Origin: Roseovarius mucosus
Lineage (GTDB): Bacteria > Pseudomonadota > Alphaproteobacteria > Rhodobacterales > Rhodobacteraceae
Direction: 5' to 3'
Length of the DNA stretch: 64,000 nt
NCBI RefSeq assembly: GCF_002080415.1
Contig: NZ_CP020474.1
Location: forward strand, 1,811,501 to 1,875,500
The position numbers were made by a program, and so were the translations under genes. Below, piece by piece: positions 34,601 through 46,600 of the stretch; position 1 is the first letter of the stretch; every line of letters begins with the position of its first letter. A model generated the notes under the pieces. That model ran no database searches. It had not been told where the DNA came from and saw only the letters and a program-made list of their open reading frames with translations.

Positions 34601-37600
34601 CCACGACCGTATCCGTGCCGCCGTTGCCATCCGTGACCGAGACCGTGAAGGCATCCGTCCCGTTGAAATCGGCATCCGGCGTGTAGGTGTAGCCACCATT
34701 GGCCGAGACCGTCACCGATCCGTTCGCCGGGGCACCGCCCGAGGCCAGCGCAAAGCTCAGGCTGTCGCCGTCCACATCCGTGGCCGTCACCGTCCCAGAG
34801 ATCGCCTGATCCTCACCCGTGCTGATCGCCGCATCCGCCTGCGCCACCGGCGCATCGTTCACCGCGTTCACCGTCACATTGACCACGACCGTATCCGTGC
34901 CGCCGTTGCCATCCGTGACCGAGACCGTGAAGGCATCCGTCCCGTTGAAATCGGCATCCGGCGTATAGGTGTAGCCGCCATTGGCCGAGACCGTCACCGA
35001 TCCGTTCGCCGGGGCACCGCCCGAGGCCAGCGCAAAGCTCAGGCTGTCGCCGTCCACATCCGTGGCCGTCACCGTCCCAGAGATCGCCTGATCCTCACCC
35101 GTGCTGATCGCCGCATCCGCCTGCGCCACCGGCGCATCGTTCACCGCGTTCACCGTCACATTGACCACGACCGTATCCGTGCCGCCGTTGCCATCCGTGA
35201 CCGAGACTGTGAAGGCATCCGTCCCGTTGAAATCGGCATCCGGCGTGTAGGTGTAGCCGCCATTGGCCGAGACCGTCACCGATCCGTTCGCCGGGGCACC
35301 GCCCGAGGCCAGCGCAAAGCTCAGGCTGTCGCCGTCCACATCCGTGGCCGTCACCGTCCCAGAGATCGCCTGATCCTCACCCGTGCTGATCGCCGCATCC
35401 GCCTGCGCCACCGGCGCATCGTTCACCGGCAACAGATCCAGCGTGGCGCTTGCTGTGGCCGTCAACAGCCCGTCCGACACTGTGTAGGAGAATGTCACAT
35501 CCCCATTGTCATTCAGGTCAGGCGTATACGTCCAAGTGCCATCCTCGTTGTCGACCAGAGATCCATTGCCGCTGGTCAGAGCCAGAGCCGTGATCTCGAG
35601 CACGGCACCCGTATCCACATCGCTGGCACCTGACAAAAGCTGCGCTTCGGTGATGATCCGAACCGTGTCTTCATTGGATGCAAGAAGCGTGACTTGTACG
35701 GCTGTCGGCGCGTCATTATCGCCGGTCACCTGCACAGTTACGGTTGTTGTCGATTGTGCCGAACCGCTGTCTTGGACGGTATATTGGAACGTCGCTGTCG
35801 AGGTCACACCCGCAGCCAGACTATCCGGCGCGGTGAGCGTGTAATCGCCATTGGCGCTGAGGTTCACCACGACCCCGTCAATCGTCGTGATCCGGAACCC
35901 GTCAGCCGTTGCAACCGCAGTCGCTGTGACAGAGCTGCTGGCGTCCACAATGGTCGGGATGTCGTTGATATCGACATCCGTATCATTCGCGAGAAGATTG
36001 CCCGTCACAGAGGCGGCCGTATCTTCTGTCGCGGTGATTGTGTCAGGCGCAGCCAAGATCGCGTCGTTGACACCCGTGATAGTGACCGAAACCGTGGCCG
36101 TATCCGTGCCACCATTCCCATCACTGACCGTGTAGGTAAAGCTGTCGACCGCAGTCTCGCCCGCCGCCAGTTCATTGAACCGAGCGGTGGAAGAGGTGAG
36201 GTTATAGAACAGCTGCCCATTGGACTGCAGCGTCACCTCAGCGCCCCAATCGGTTGTGATGACACCGGCAGACGCGCCGACGGTTGCCGATCCACCAACA
36301 GGCTGCGCCCCATCCGCCAGATCCGCCAGCGCAGTTACGCTGAGCGTGTCATTTTCGGGATCGCTGTCTGCCGTGCCGATGCTCAACACGTTGAAGGCAG
36401 ACGCGAACGATCCCTCGGTCACACCAAAGGCATCATTGACGGCAATCGGGCTGTCGTTCGTTGCCGTGATAGAGACCGAAATGGTCTGCTGCTCGGCGGC
36501 AGCCCCATCACCATCCGTCAGATCGAGCGTGATCTCGCGCGGTGCAACGGGCGTGGCGTCGGTGGTGGCATAGCTTAGCGCGTTGATCACCGCCTGCACA
36601 TCCGCCGCAAAGGCCGCGGCAAGGAAGCTGACCGAAAGCGTGGCAGTGCCTTGGCCCGTTACCGTGCCGACCTGCGTGCCACCGACCGAAACCGCACCAT
36701 CCACAACGCTGACGCTGCCAGAGGTGTCAAGATCAAGAAGGTCGGTCGCATCGCCGTCCACCACAGAGGCCGTGAAGGTGCCGGTGTCATAATCCAGACC
36801 ATCCACATCGGTCAGACTGGCCTGAGCCGCGACCAGTGTCGCAACAGGCGCGGCTGCATCGACCGCTTCGACATGGGTCGCCGCAACCTGGCTCGACACA
36901 TCAATCTCGGTCGCATCGTTCACAGCTGTAACTGTAACATCGACAACCTGCGTGACCGACCCACCCAGACCGTCCGAGACCGTCACAGTAAAGCTGTCCA
37001 CGCCGTTGAAGTTCGCATCGGGCGTATAGCTCCAGGTGCCGGTGTTCGGGTCTACGGTAACGCTCCCGTTTGCGGCGCTATCGCCATCCTCGATGGAGAA
37101 CCCGAGGATCGCCCCGTCATCCACATCATCCGCCACAATCGTGCCGGTGATTGCACCCTCATCTTCTGCCCCGGTGCCGGTGATGTCCGACTCGGCCACC
37201 ACAATAACCGGCACATCATTGGTGCCGCGCACTGTGAAGGTGATCGTGCCCGTATTGTCGCTCAGCCCCTCGCTGTCAGTGACGGTAAAGCTCACCACAA
37301 CCGAGATTTCTTCATCGACATCCAGTGACTGATAGACCTCCGTCGCCGCGTTAACACTGAATGCCCCGGTCTCGCCGCTATAGGAGATACCTGCCTCGGC
37401 CTGCGTGACCAGATTGCCCTCGACGGTCACGCCGTCGATGGACAAAGAGGACGGATCAATGTTGCCATCCACATCGGACGCAAAGACCGACAGCGGAATC
37501 TCACCAAAGGCTTCGCCAAACTCTGAAACGACAAGGCCGTTAAAGACTTCGTCCTCGATCACAACCGGGAAGGTTTCTGCCGGAACCTGATTGGCAACAG

Positions 37601-40600
37601 GTGCCTCGTTCACATCCGTCACCGTCAGGGTGAAGTCTGTCGTTGCGTCTGGCGTATCGCCAACCGTCACATCATCGACCACGACAGTGACGTTAAAGCT
37701 ATTGTCCGCCCCTGCATCGGCTGGAGCCTCAAAATTCGGAGCCTCCCCAACGTAATGCAGCTCAAGCCCGGTATCCGTGCTCACCACCGCGAAGAAGGCG
37801 GCATCCGCCCCAGTCAACGTAACACCGTTTACCCCAAGCGCATCGTCCGTGATGGTGATATCCGCCACTTTGATGCCGGACCCGATGACCGAATTTTCAG
37901 CCAAGGTCGACGTCGTGTTGTCAAGGCTGACCGCTGTGGGGGCCTCGTTCACATCCGTCACTGTGATTGCAAACGCCTGTTCCGTCATGTTGGTGCCATC
38001 AAAGGCCTCAACCACAACATTATAGATGTTGTTGCCACCCATATCGGTCGGCATCTCGAAATCAGGTGCGCTGATAAATTCGAGCGTATAAACCCCCTCG
38101 TCCTCAACAACGCGGAACGCCGCCTGATCATCCCCACCAACGATGGTAAAGCTGATACCAGATTGATCGGTGTCTACATCGGTGGCAGACAACCGAACGA
38201 CAGAGGTTTCGTTCTCCGCCACGCTTTGTGCGGCGTTGATTGCAAACACAGGTGCCGTGTCATTCGCATCCAAAATCGTGATCGTGAAGTCTTCGGTCGA
38301 GATGGATCCGTCCGCGCTCATCGCCTGCACAGTGATCGTATGGCTTTCTGCGGTTTCGAAATCCGGGCGCGGGGCCATGGCTGCTGTCGAAAGACGCACT
38401 TCGCCTGTCGCTGCATCAATCTCGAAAATCCCACCGGCGCTATCGGTCAAGCTATAGGTAACACCATTGGTGGTTGCATCTGCATCAGAGGCGGACGCCA
38501 CGATACCGACCAGAGTGCCGGGGCCTGCGTTTTCAGAAACCTCATTCACATCGGCATTGCTATCCACTGGCGTGCTCACGTCGAACTCATTCACATCATT
38601 GATCGTGATTGTGAACGTCGAGGTGACACTTGCCGCACCATTGGCCGGTGTTGCCTGAACGTCGATGGTCAGAGAGCTGCCTGTCTCCCGGTCGATGTTT
38701 GCGCCCGAGGCGACGGACACAACGCCCGTTTCGGCATCAATGACAAAGTCTGTGGCACCAGTGCCCCCGACGATGGCATAGGTTATTGCGCCAGATGTAA
38801 TATCCGCATCGGTTGAGGCGGCGGTAATTCCGACCGTCCCCAATGTGGCATTCTCATCAACGCTCCCACCCGCCACACCGTCTGCATCCACCGGAGCCGT
38901 GGTCAGGTTATCGTCCACATCCGTGACGTTGACGGTGATCTCTTGCGTATCGGTGCCACCGTTGCCGTCGCTGACCGTCACGGTCAGAACGTGTTCAACC
39001 TCCGTTTCCGCATCCAGCGATTGACCCGCCACAAGTGAGATGTCGCCTGTGGTGGCATCAATCTCAAAGAGACCAGCATCGTTCCCTGCGGAAATGCTGT
39101 AGCTCAGCACATCGCTCAGATCGACATCTGTTCCCGACGCGGTCGCAATGACCGTGGCTGCATCAAGATCCTCTACAACCGTGACCCCATCCGCCGCCGA
39201 GGCGACAGGGCTGTCATTGGTGCCGGTGATCGTGATCGTCACGGTCTGAGTGTCGGTTGCACTGTCAGTCTCGGACAGGTCGTCTGCGGTCAGTGTATAG
39301 GTGACCACCAGCGTCTCACCCGCAGCGAGGAAATCGAACGCCGCATCGCCAGAGGCGCCCGATGTAAAGGCCCACGTAAAGTCAGAGCCGGTGCCATCCG
39401 CACCCAAAACCACGGTGTCACCAAAGCCGGTCTCCGCCGCAGTACCCACCGCCAGTTGCATCATCGCGGCAAGTGCCGCGCTGTCCAAAGGCACGGTGCC
39501 CGCAAAGGTCCCACCAGATACCACCGCCCCGGTCACCGAAACGGTCACCTCATCCCGCGTATCTTCATCGGAAACCGACAGCGTGCCAGAGGTTGTGATG
39601 GCAGCATCCATCGCCCCATCCGCGGCCTCAGTTGCGGCACCTGAAATCGCCAGACCGCCCCCCAAAGCCCCGGCAATCACCGGTGCATCATTGGTTCCGA
39701 CAATCGCAATCGAAACCCGCTGAACAACCGATCCCCCATCACCATCGTTGACGGTGATATCATAGACCTGCGGGCTGGTGCCGAGCGCTTCACCTTCGGC
39801 CAGCGCATTGAGCGTGGCATCGGGAATGCTGAAGGTCCATGTGAATGTCCCCTCATCCACGGTTTCGCCCGAGGGTGAAAACTGGATCGTTCCCACAAAG
39901 CCGGGCGCAAGTGCCGCAAAGCCAAAGCTGGGGATGCCATTGCTGTCGACATCGGCAAACGAAATGGTGCCAGACACGACAACCAGATCGCCCTCGTCCG
40001 CCTCGGCCTGCTCCTTGGCGGCCACATTCACCACACCTTGGTCAACCTCAGGATCGGTTCCGGTAATGGTCGGGTTATCGTTCACACCGTCAATGTTGAT
40101 CACCAGCCCGGTCTCGGACGTGGCCCCTTGCGGGTCTGTCGCGCGCAGCGTGGTCGTGATGACGGGGTTCTGATCAGCACGCAGACTGTTGATACCCGCA
40201 TCATTCGGCTCAAAGCTGTAAGCGCCACTCGATTGCACCGTCAGCGTGCCCAATTCCACACCATTCAGCGGGGCTTCGGTCACGACCGCGTTGCCGACAC
40301 GATCAAAGTAGAAGGTTTGCGATGTGGCACCTTCTGCAACTTCCTGCCCTGCAATCGAATACACCATCGCGTCCACATGCCCGCTGTCGCGGTCTGTGGC
40401 AGACAGAGTCCCCCCTTGTGCTGCAAAATCATCCGCAGCAGCTGTGTCGGTGATGTTGATGGCTTCGACTGCGGCCAGTTCCGGCGTGTCATTGGCCGGG
40501 GTGATATCCACCGTCAACGTCGCGGTATCGAACGCACCGTGCTCATCCGTCACAACAATCGTGAAGGTCTCATTCGGTTCGGCATCCGCGGCCAGTCCCT

Positions 40601-43600
40601 GCAACTTTGCCGCATCAGGCGTATAAGTATAGCTGCCATCAGACAAGACCGTCAGCGTCCCATACTTACCCTCTAGGGAAGTCTCGCCCATTACGGGTTC
40701 TTGGCCGCTGATCGCATAGGTCAGAACCGCCCCATTATCGACATCCGACCCAACCAGCGTATCCGAAACCAAAGACAGCGTGTCATCGCCAGCCGTATCA
40801 ACAATCGCCGGTGCTGTCGTCACGTCCTCCAGAACCGGGCCGTCATTTGCCCCGGTGATGGTGATCGTCGCGGTCTGAGAGACCTCGCCGCCATTTCCAT
40901 CCGTCACCGTGTAGCTATAGGTGATCACTTCGCTCGCACCCACCGCCAGTGCGGTGTAGGCATCGGGATCAACCGTCAGGCTGTTGCCATCCATAGACAC
41001 CGTCACGCCGCTGTCGTCACCGCTGTCAAGCGTCAGGCCGGACACAGTGAGCACGTCGCCCGTGTCGACATCCGACGCACCGCTCAGGAGATCGACGGTA
41101 AAGCCCTCTGCATCCTCGGTCTGCTCTGCCGATACGGGCCCCTCCACAACCGGCGCATCGTTAACCGGGTTCACCGTGATCGTCACCGTGTCGATGTCGG
41201 TCAGTGCGCCACCCTCGCCGGTGCTGCCGCCATCATCCGTGGTCATGGTCAAGGTCACATCGCCATTCGCATCCTGCGCGGGCGTAAAGACCGGAGTGGT
41301 TTCAGTGGCCAGATAAGCGTTGATGTCCGCCAACGTCCCGGTCAGCGTGATCGAATTCGTCCCCGACCCCGCAACCGTAACCGAACCAGCCTCCAACGCC
41401 GCAATCGTGCCTGCGCCTTCGGCAACCGCAAGGGTCACGGTAATCGTACCCTCACCGGCGTCTACATCCGACACTGACAACCCGGTCAGCGCCACAGCGG
41501 TATCCTCGTCCGTGCTCAGGGTCTCGGGCACGGTGTTCACCGGGGCATCGTTGACCGCGTTGACCGTGACGCTGACCTCTACCGTATCGGTGCCACCATT
41601 GCCGTCGGAAACCGCGACCGTAAAGGCATCCGTCCCGTTGAAATCGGCATTCGGAACATAGGTGTAGGTGCCATCTGTGTTCACGGTGACAGACCCGTTC
41701 TCCGGGCTACCACCATCCGCAAGCGCAAAGCTCAGCTCGTCGCCGTCCACATCCGTGGCCAGCACCGTGCCGGAAATTCCCACCGCATCCTCATTGCCGC
41801 TGATCTCAACGTCAGACTCAGCAACATTGATAACCGGCAGGTCATTCGTGCCAGTGATGGTAAAGGTGATGTCTTGTGTATCGGTGCCGCCGTTATTGTC
41901 CTCAACCGTCACCGTATAGGTGATGCTCAGAACTTCTCCGGCAGCGAGGAAATCAAACTGCCCATCGGTGATTTCAAACGACCAACCAACCGTGTTGCCA
42001 ACCGCATCAGAGGCGTTTGCCGCCGTGGCATCGAAGGACAGGGAACCTGTGGGTCCTTCATAGGCTTCATCAACCTCGGAATCCAATGCAACAGAGGTCA
42101 CTTCCGCCGTAACGGTATGGGTATCCGCACCACCCGCGCCCCCGCTGGCCGGCAGGATCGAGGTGTCGGCATCGTCAAAGCTGATGGTGCCGGTCAGCGT
42201 CTGCGTAGTCACAGACCCGCTGGCGACATCACCCTGATCTTCGGTCAGGGCCAGGTCGCCGGTTGCCGCGGTGATGACTGGCGCGTCATTCGTGCCGGTA
42301 AAGGTCAGCACGATATTGCGGCTCGTGGTGGCCGTGCCATCCGAGATCGACACTTGGTAGGATTGGGTAAAGGTCTCGCCTTCGGTCAAAGTGTCGAGCA
42401 CAAGATCATCGAGGTCGAAGCTATAGAACACCTCGCCAGCCTCAGCGACCGATGTGCCGGTCGGCGCAACAAAGCCCGCCGAGAATGTGCCGACATAATT
42501 CGCCAAAAGCGCGGCACCCTCACCAACGTCTTGCACAGGTTCAACTGTAACCTGAAGCGCCGAAAGATCACCCGGATCAACGTCATTGAACGTGATAGAG
42601 CCATTTACAGTCGGGCGCGCGGCATTCTCGCCTGCGTCCAAATCCGGCAGCTCGGTCACAGAGGCCGCAAAATCATCCTCTTCCACGATATAGGGCGCAT
42701 CATTCGCACCGGTGACACGGATGACCGTTGTCACTTCGTTATCGGTCGTGGTGATGCCGTCCGGCGAGGTGGTTGTGACCGTATAGGTCAGCGCCACATC
42801 AATGAATTCACCAGTGTCCAACGCGTCAAACACGGCGGCGTTGCGGTCAAAGGTGACAACCCCGTTCAAGGCGTCGCTAAGGTCAAATGCCGCTTGGGCA
42901 TCCGACGCAACAAATCCTGTGGGGATATTGCCCGAGGCGGACACGCTGGTTGTCCCGGTGATCGCGCGGGTGTCGTTGGCGTCCAGTTCGGTGACCGTGG
43001 TTACCCAGATTTCATCATCGCTATCGTCACCAGTGCCCAGCAGGTTGACGGTAACGGTCGCTTCAGGTGTCAGTGCAACCTGATCCAAAACGCTGTTCTC
43101 GTCGATGACCAGCGCGTCACCTTCGGCAAACTCATTCGTCTCATCGGCCACAACAACCGGCGCATCATTGGTGCCGGTGATCGTGATCGTGACTTTTTGA
43201 ACGGCAGAGACCGAATTTTCATTGCCGTCCTCATCCGTGCCGTCAAACGCCCGGCCATCATTCACGGTGACATCATAAACCACCGTCAGCGTCTCACCGG
43301 CCCCTAGGAAATCGGCAAGGCTATCGGCAAGGCTAAAGCTCCAGTCGACTTGCCGCGGATCACCAAGGTTGATGGCAGCAGCAAAGGCCGCATCCAGCGC
43401 CGCCTCTAGGTCCTCGGGCAGCGGCGTCACATCCGACGCAGTGCCAAGATTGTCGGCCCCATTCACATCCGTCCATGTCACAGACACGCGGCTCGCAGAA
43501 ACGCTGTGCGCATCCGAAAGATCGGCATCGGCGATGCTCAACGTGCCTGCGGTAACCAGGGTTTCCCCCATCAGACCGGTTGATTCCGTCAACTCACCTG

Positions 43601-46600
43601 TGGCTGAATCCCCATCCCCGATCACAATCTCGGGCCGGTCATTGGTGCCGTTGACCCTGACGGTCACGGTTTCGGTGTCGGTCGCGTCGCCGTCATCGGC
43701 AGTCACGGTAAAGTTGAGCGTGATGCTCTCGCCCGCAGCAAGATAGTCGAACGTTTCGCTGCCGCTATCAAAGCTCCAGGTGATCTGACCGCTTGCATTG
43801 CCAGCACCCGTCTCAAGCGGGGTACCGCCGCTGATGGTCATCATGGCCTGAAGCGCCAAGTCATCCTCTTCAAAGCCGCCCAATGTGCCCGATGCCGATA
43901 CCGCAGTCACAGATATTGCAACCGAATCATTCGCATCCACATCCGATACGGTCAGCGTGCCGCTGGCAGTCAGGTTTGCAGCATCGGATTCCAAAACGTT
44001 GCCCAAGGTTGAATCCGGACCCAACGGACCCGACAATTCACCCCCGAAGAGTTCAATCACAGGGGCATCATTGCTGCCGGTCACAGTAACTGTGACGGTA
44101 TCCTCAGAATATCCACCCAGCCCATCGGCCACGCGCACAGTGAAGGTGTCGGTAACTACGACACCCGCGGCGAGCGCCTGCGTGTCTTCGTCGCGATCGT
44201 CCAACTGATAGGACCACTCACCATCGCTGTTCAAAACAAGGAAACCATAGGTGCCAACGGCCTCGGCGGCGGAACCATTGGCCACGGAATGCTCGATTGC
44301 CTCGCCGTTCACCCCGGTGATCGACCAGATCACCTGATCCGTACCTCCGGTGTCAACATCCGACACCGAGAAGCTGCCAGAGGCGTCCGGATCACCCGAG
44401 GAGAGTGGCCCCTCGGGCTCAAGTTTTGGATCCGCGCTGCCGTCTTGCTCTGTGACCGAGGTATCGGCCCCCTCATTCGCAACGATCACCGGCGCATCAT
44501 TGGTGCCGTTGATGGTGATCACCACATCTTGTGTGCTCGTTGCACCCCGGTCATCGGTCACGGTAACCGTGAAAGTCTCCGAGACGGATTCCGAGTCGTG
44601 AAGCGACTGAACCGCTTCGGCGGTGTTATCCAGCGTGAAGGTCCAATTGCCCGAAGCATCTACCGCAAAACTGCCGTAAACCCCTTCAACTGTGAGGGAA
44701 TCTGTCTGTGCTTGGCCAGCCATGGTATCAGCCCCAGCGCTCCAGATCAGATCGACCGGTGCATCCTCGGCATCCACATCATCCGCGCTCAGCGTGCCGG
44801 TTGCGGTGGTCGGTGGCGTATTGATGGCTTCGTTCTCGGCGTTGACGCCTGCCTCCTCGACCGTGCCAACGTCCTGCCCTTCGCCAAAGCTGATCACCGG
44901 CGTGTCATTCGCGCCCGTGATGTTGACGGTCAGCGTCGCGCTTGCCTCATTGCCCAGGCCACCGCCATTGTTGGCGATGGTATAGTCAAAAACCTCGGTT
45001 ACAGCTTGATCGGCATTCAGCGCCTGTGTCGCGGCCAGCGTGTTATCCAGCACGTAACGATAGCTGCCATCGGCACTGACAAAGAGCGCCCCATAGGTGC
45101 CTGCGATCTCGGTTTCACCCTCAACGGCAACCAGTACGCTGGTTTCGCCAAAGGCGATCTCGCTCACAACCAAGGCTGCAGCTTCGCCATCATCGGCATC
45201 GGTCCAATTGCCATCCGCCGACAGATTGCCTGTGGCTTCTGCTGTGCCTTCACCACCATTCTCGACGCCGCCCGCTTCGACCACCGTGGTCGCGGCAGTG
45301 CTGCTGGCTCCGATCTGCGGCACGTCATTCGTGCCGGTAATGGTGATCGTCACAACCTGCGTATCGGTCGCGTTCGCGGTCTCGGAATCGTCCGTCGCCG
45401 TCAGCGTGTACTCCAGAATCAGCGTTTCGCCCGCAGGCAGGAAATCAAACGGCGAGCTTTCCGGGTTGCCCGCGCTGAACTGCCAGGTGAAATCCGAGCC
45501 CGCAGTCGCATCCGCCGCCATCGCGGCAGTCTCGGAGCCGAGGAGGCCGACAGTGCCGTCGCCCGCCACGACCTCTAGCATCGCCAGCAGGGCGGCATTG
45601 TCGAGCGGGTTCGTTCCCGCAAAGCTGCCCGATGTCGCCACCGAGGACACTGCGACCGTCACCGTGTCGCTGGTGTCGGTATCCACCACGGTCAACGTGC
45701 CCGTCGCCGTCAGCGATTGGTCACTGCTGCCGTCATCGACAACCTCAGTCAGATCCGCCGAAACGGCCGTGCCGGAAATCACCGGCGCATCATTGCTGCC
45801 TTCAATCGTAACCACGATCCGCTGGACAAAGCTCAGGCCGCCAACAGTTTCGGTCGTCGTCACATCATAGACCTGCGTGATGCTCTCGCCATCTGCCAGC
45901 GCATCGACAATCGCCATCTGGGCCGCCAGGGTCGTCGGATTGGTGATCGGTGCGCCGATGTTAAAGGTCCATTGCACCGTGCCATTGCCATCGCCCTGAA
46001 TCGGATCAGAGAACCCCGCCTGGAACACCCCAAGGAAGGTGCCATTGGTGCTGGAAATATTCGACACCGTGACCGAGTGGCTATTGGCCACATCGTCGTC
46101 ATGCACACCAAAGGTGCCGGTGGTGCCAAAGGGCGTGGCATTCTCGCCAAGCACCCCGTCTTCGCGCTCGATCACCGTTCCGGTCAGATCATTCTCACCC
46201 GGCACCAGTTCCGGCGCATCGTTCAGATCGGTCAGCGTGATCGACAGGACCGACGCCGTGGTATTGCCCGCGTTATCCGTACCGGTCACGAAAATATCAA
46301 AGCTCGGGCCGTTCTCTTCGAGGTCAAAGAACCCGCGCGCGGCCTCGGTGTCGATGATCTGGACCATGAAACCGTCCTCGCCATCGCTGACAATTTCGAC
46401 ATGCGCGTTAACCGCCGCTTCCCCTGTCAGGGCATAGGTCGTGCCATCAGCACCCGACAGCTTGGCCAGAACGATGGGCGTGCCAGTGGTCGCAGCATCC
46501 TGATCGGGGATTTCGGCAATCGTGACAGACTCGGTCTCAGAGGCTGTGCTCTCGGTGTCAATCGCGGCGCCGGTCGACACTTCGGACACAGCAAACATCA

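Noticed and set aside
32886..35423. Reading the nine-copy array as a CRISPR or as a mobile repeat
   Set aside because: Units are 282 bp, contiguous without spacers, and in frame with VCBS protein repeats.
41874..43307. Plus-strand open frame of 477 codons, and similar ones at 37755-38816 and 44289-45578, opposite the giant RTX gene
   Set aside because: They are antisense shadows of a high-GC gene with repeated composition. They have no ribosome binding sites, low-complexity or charged sequence, and no family resemblance.
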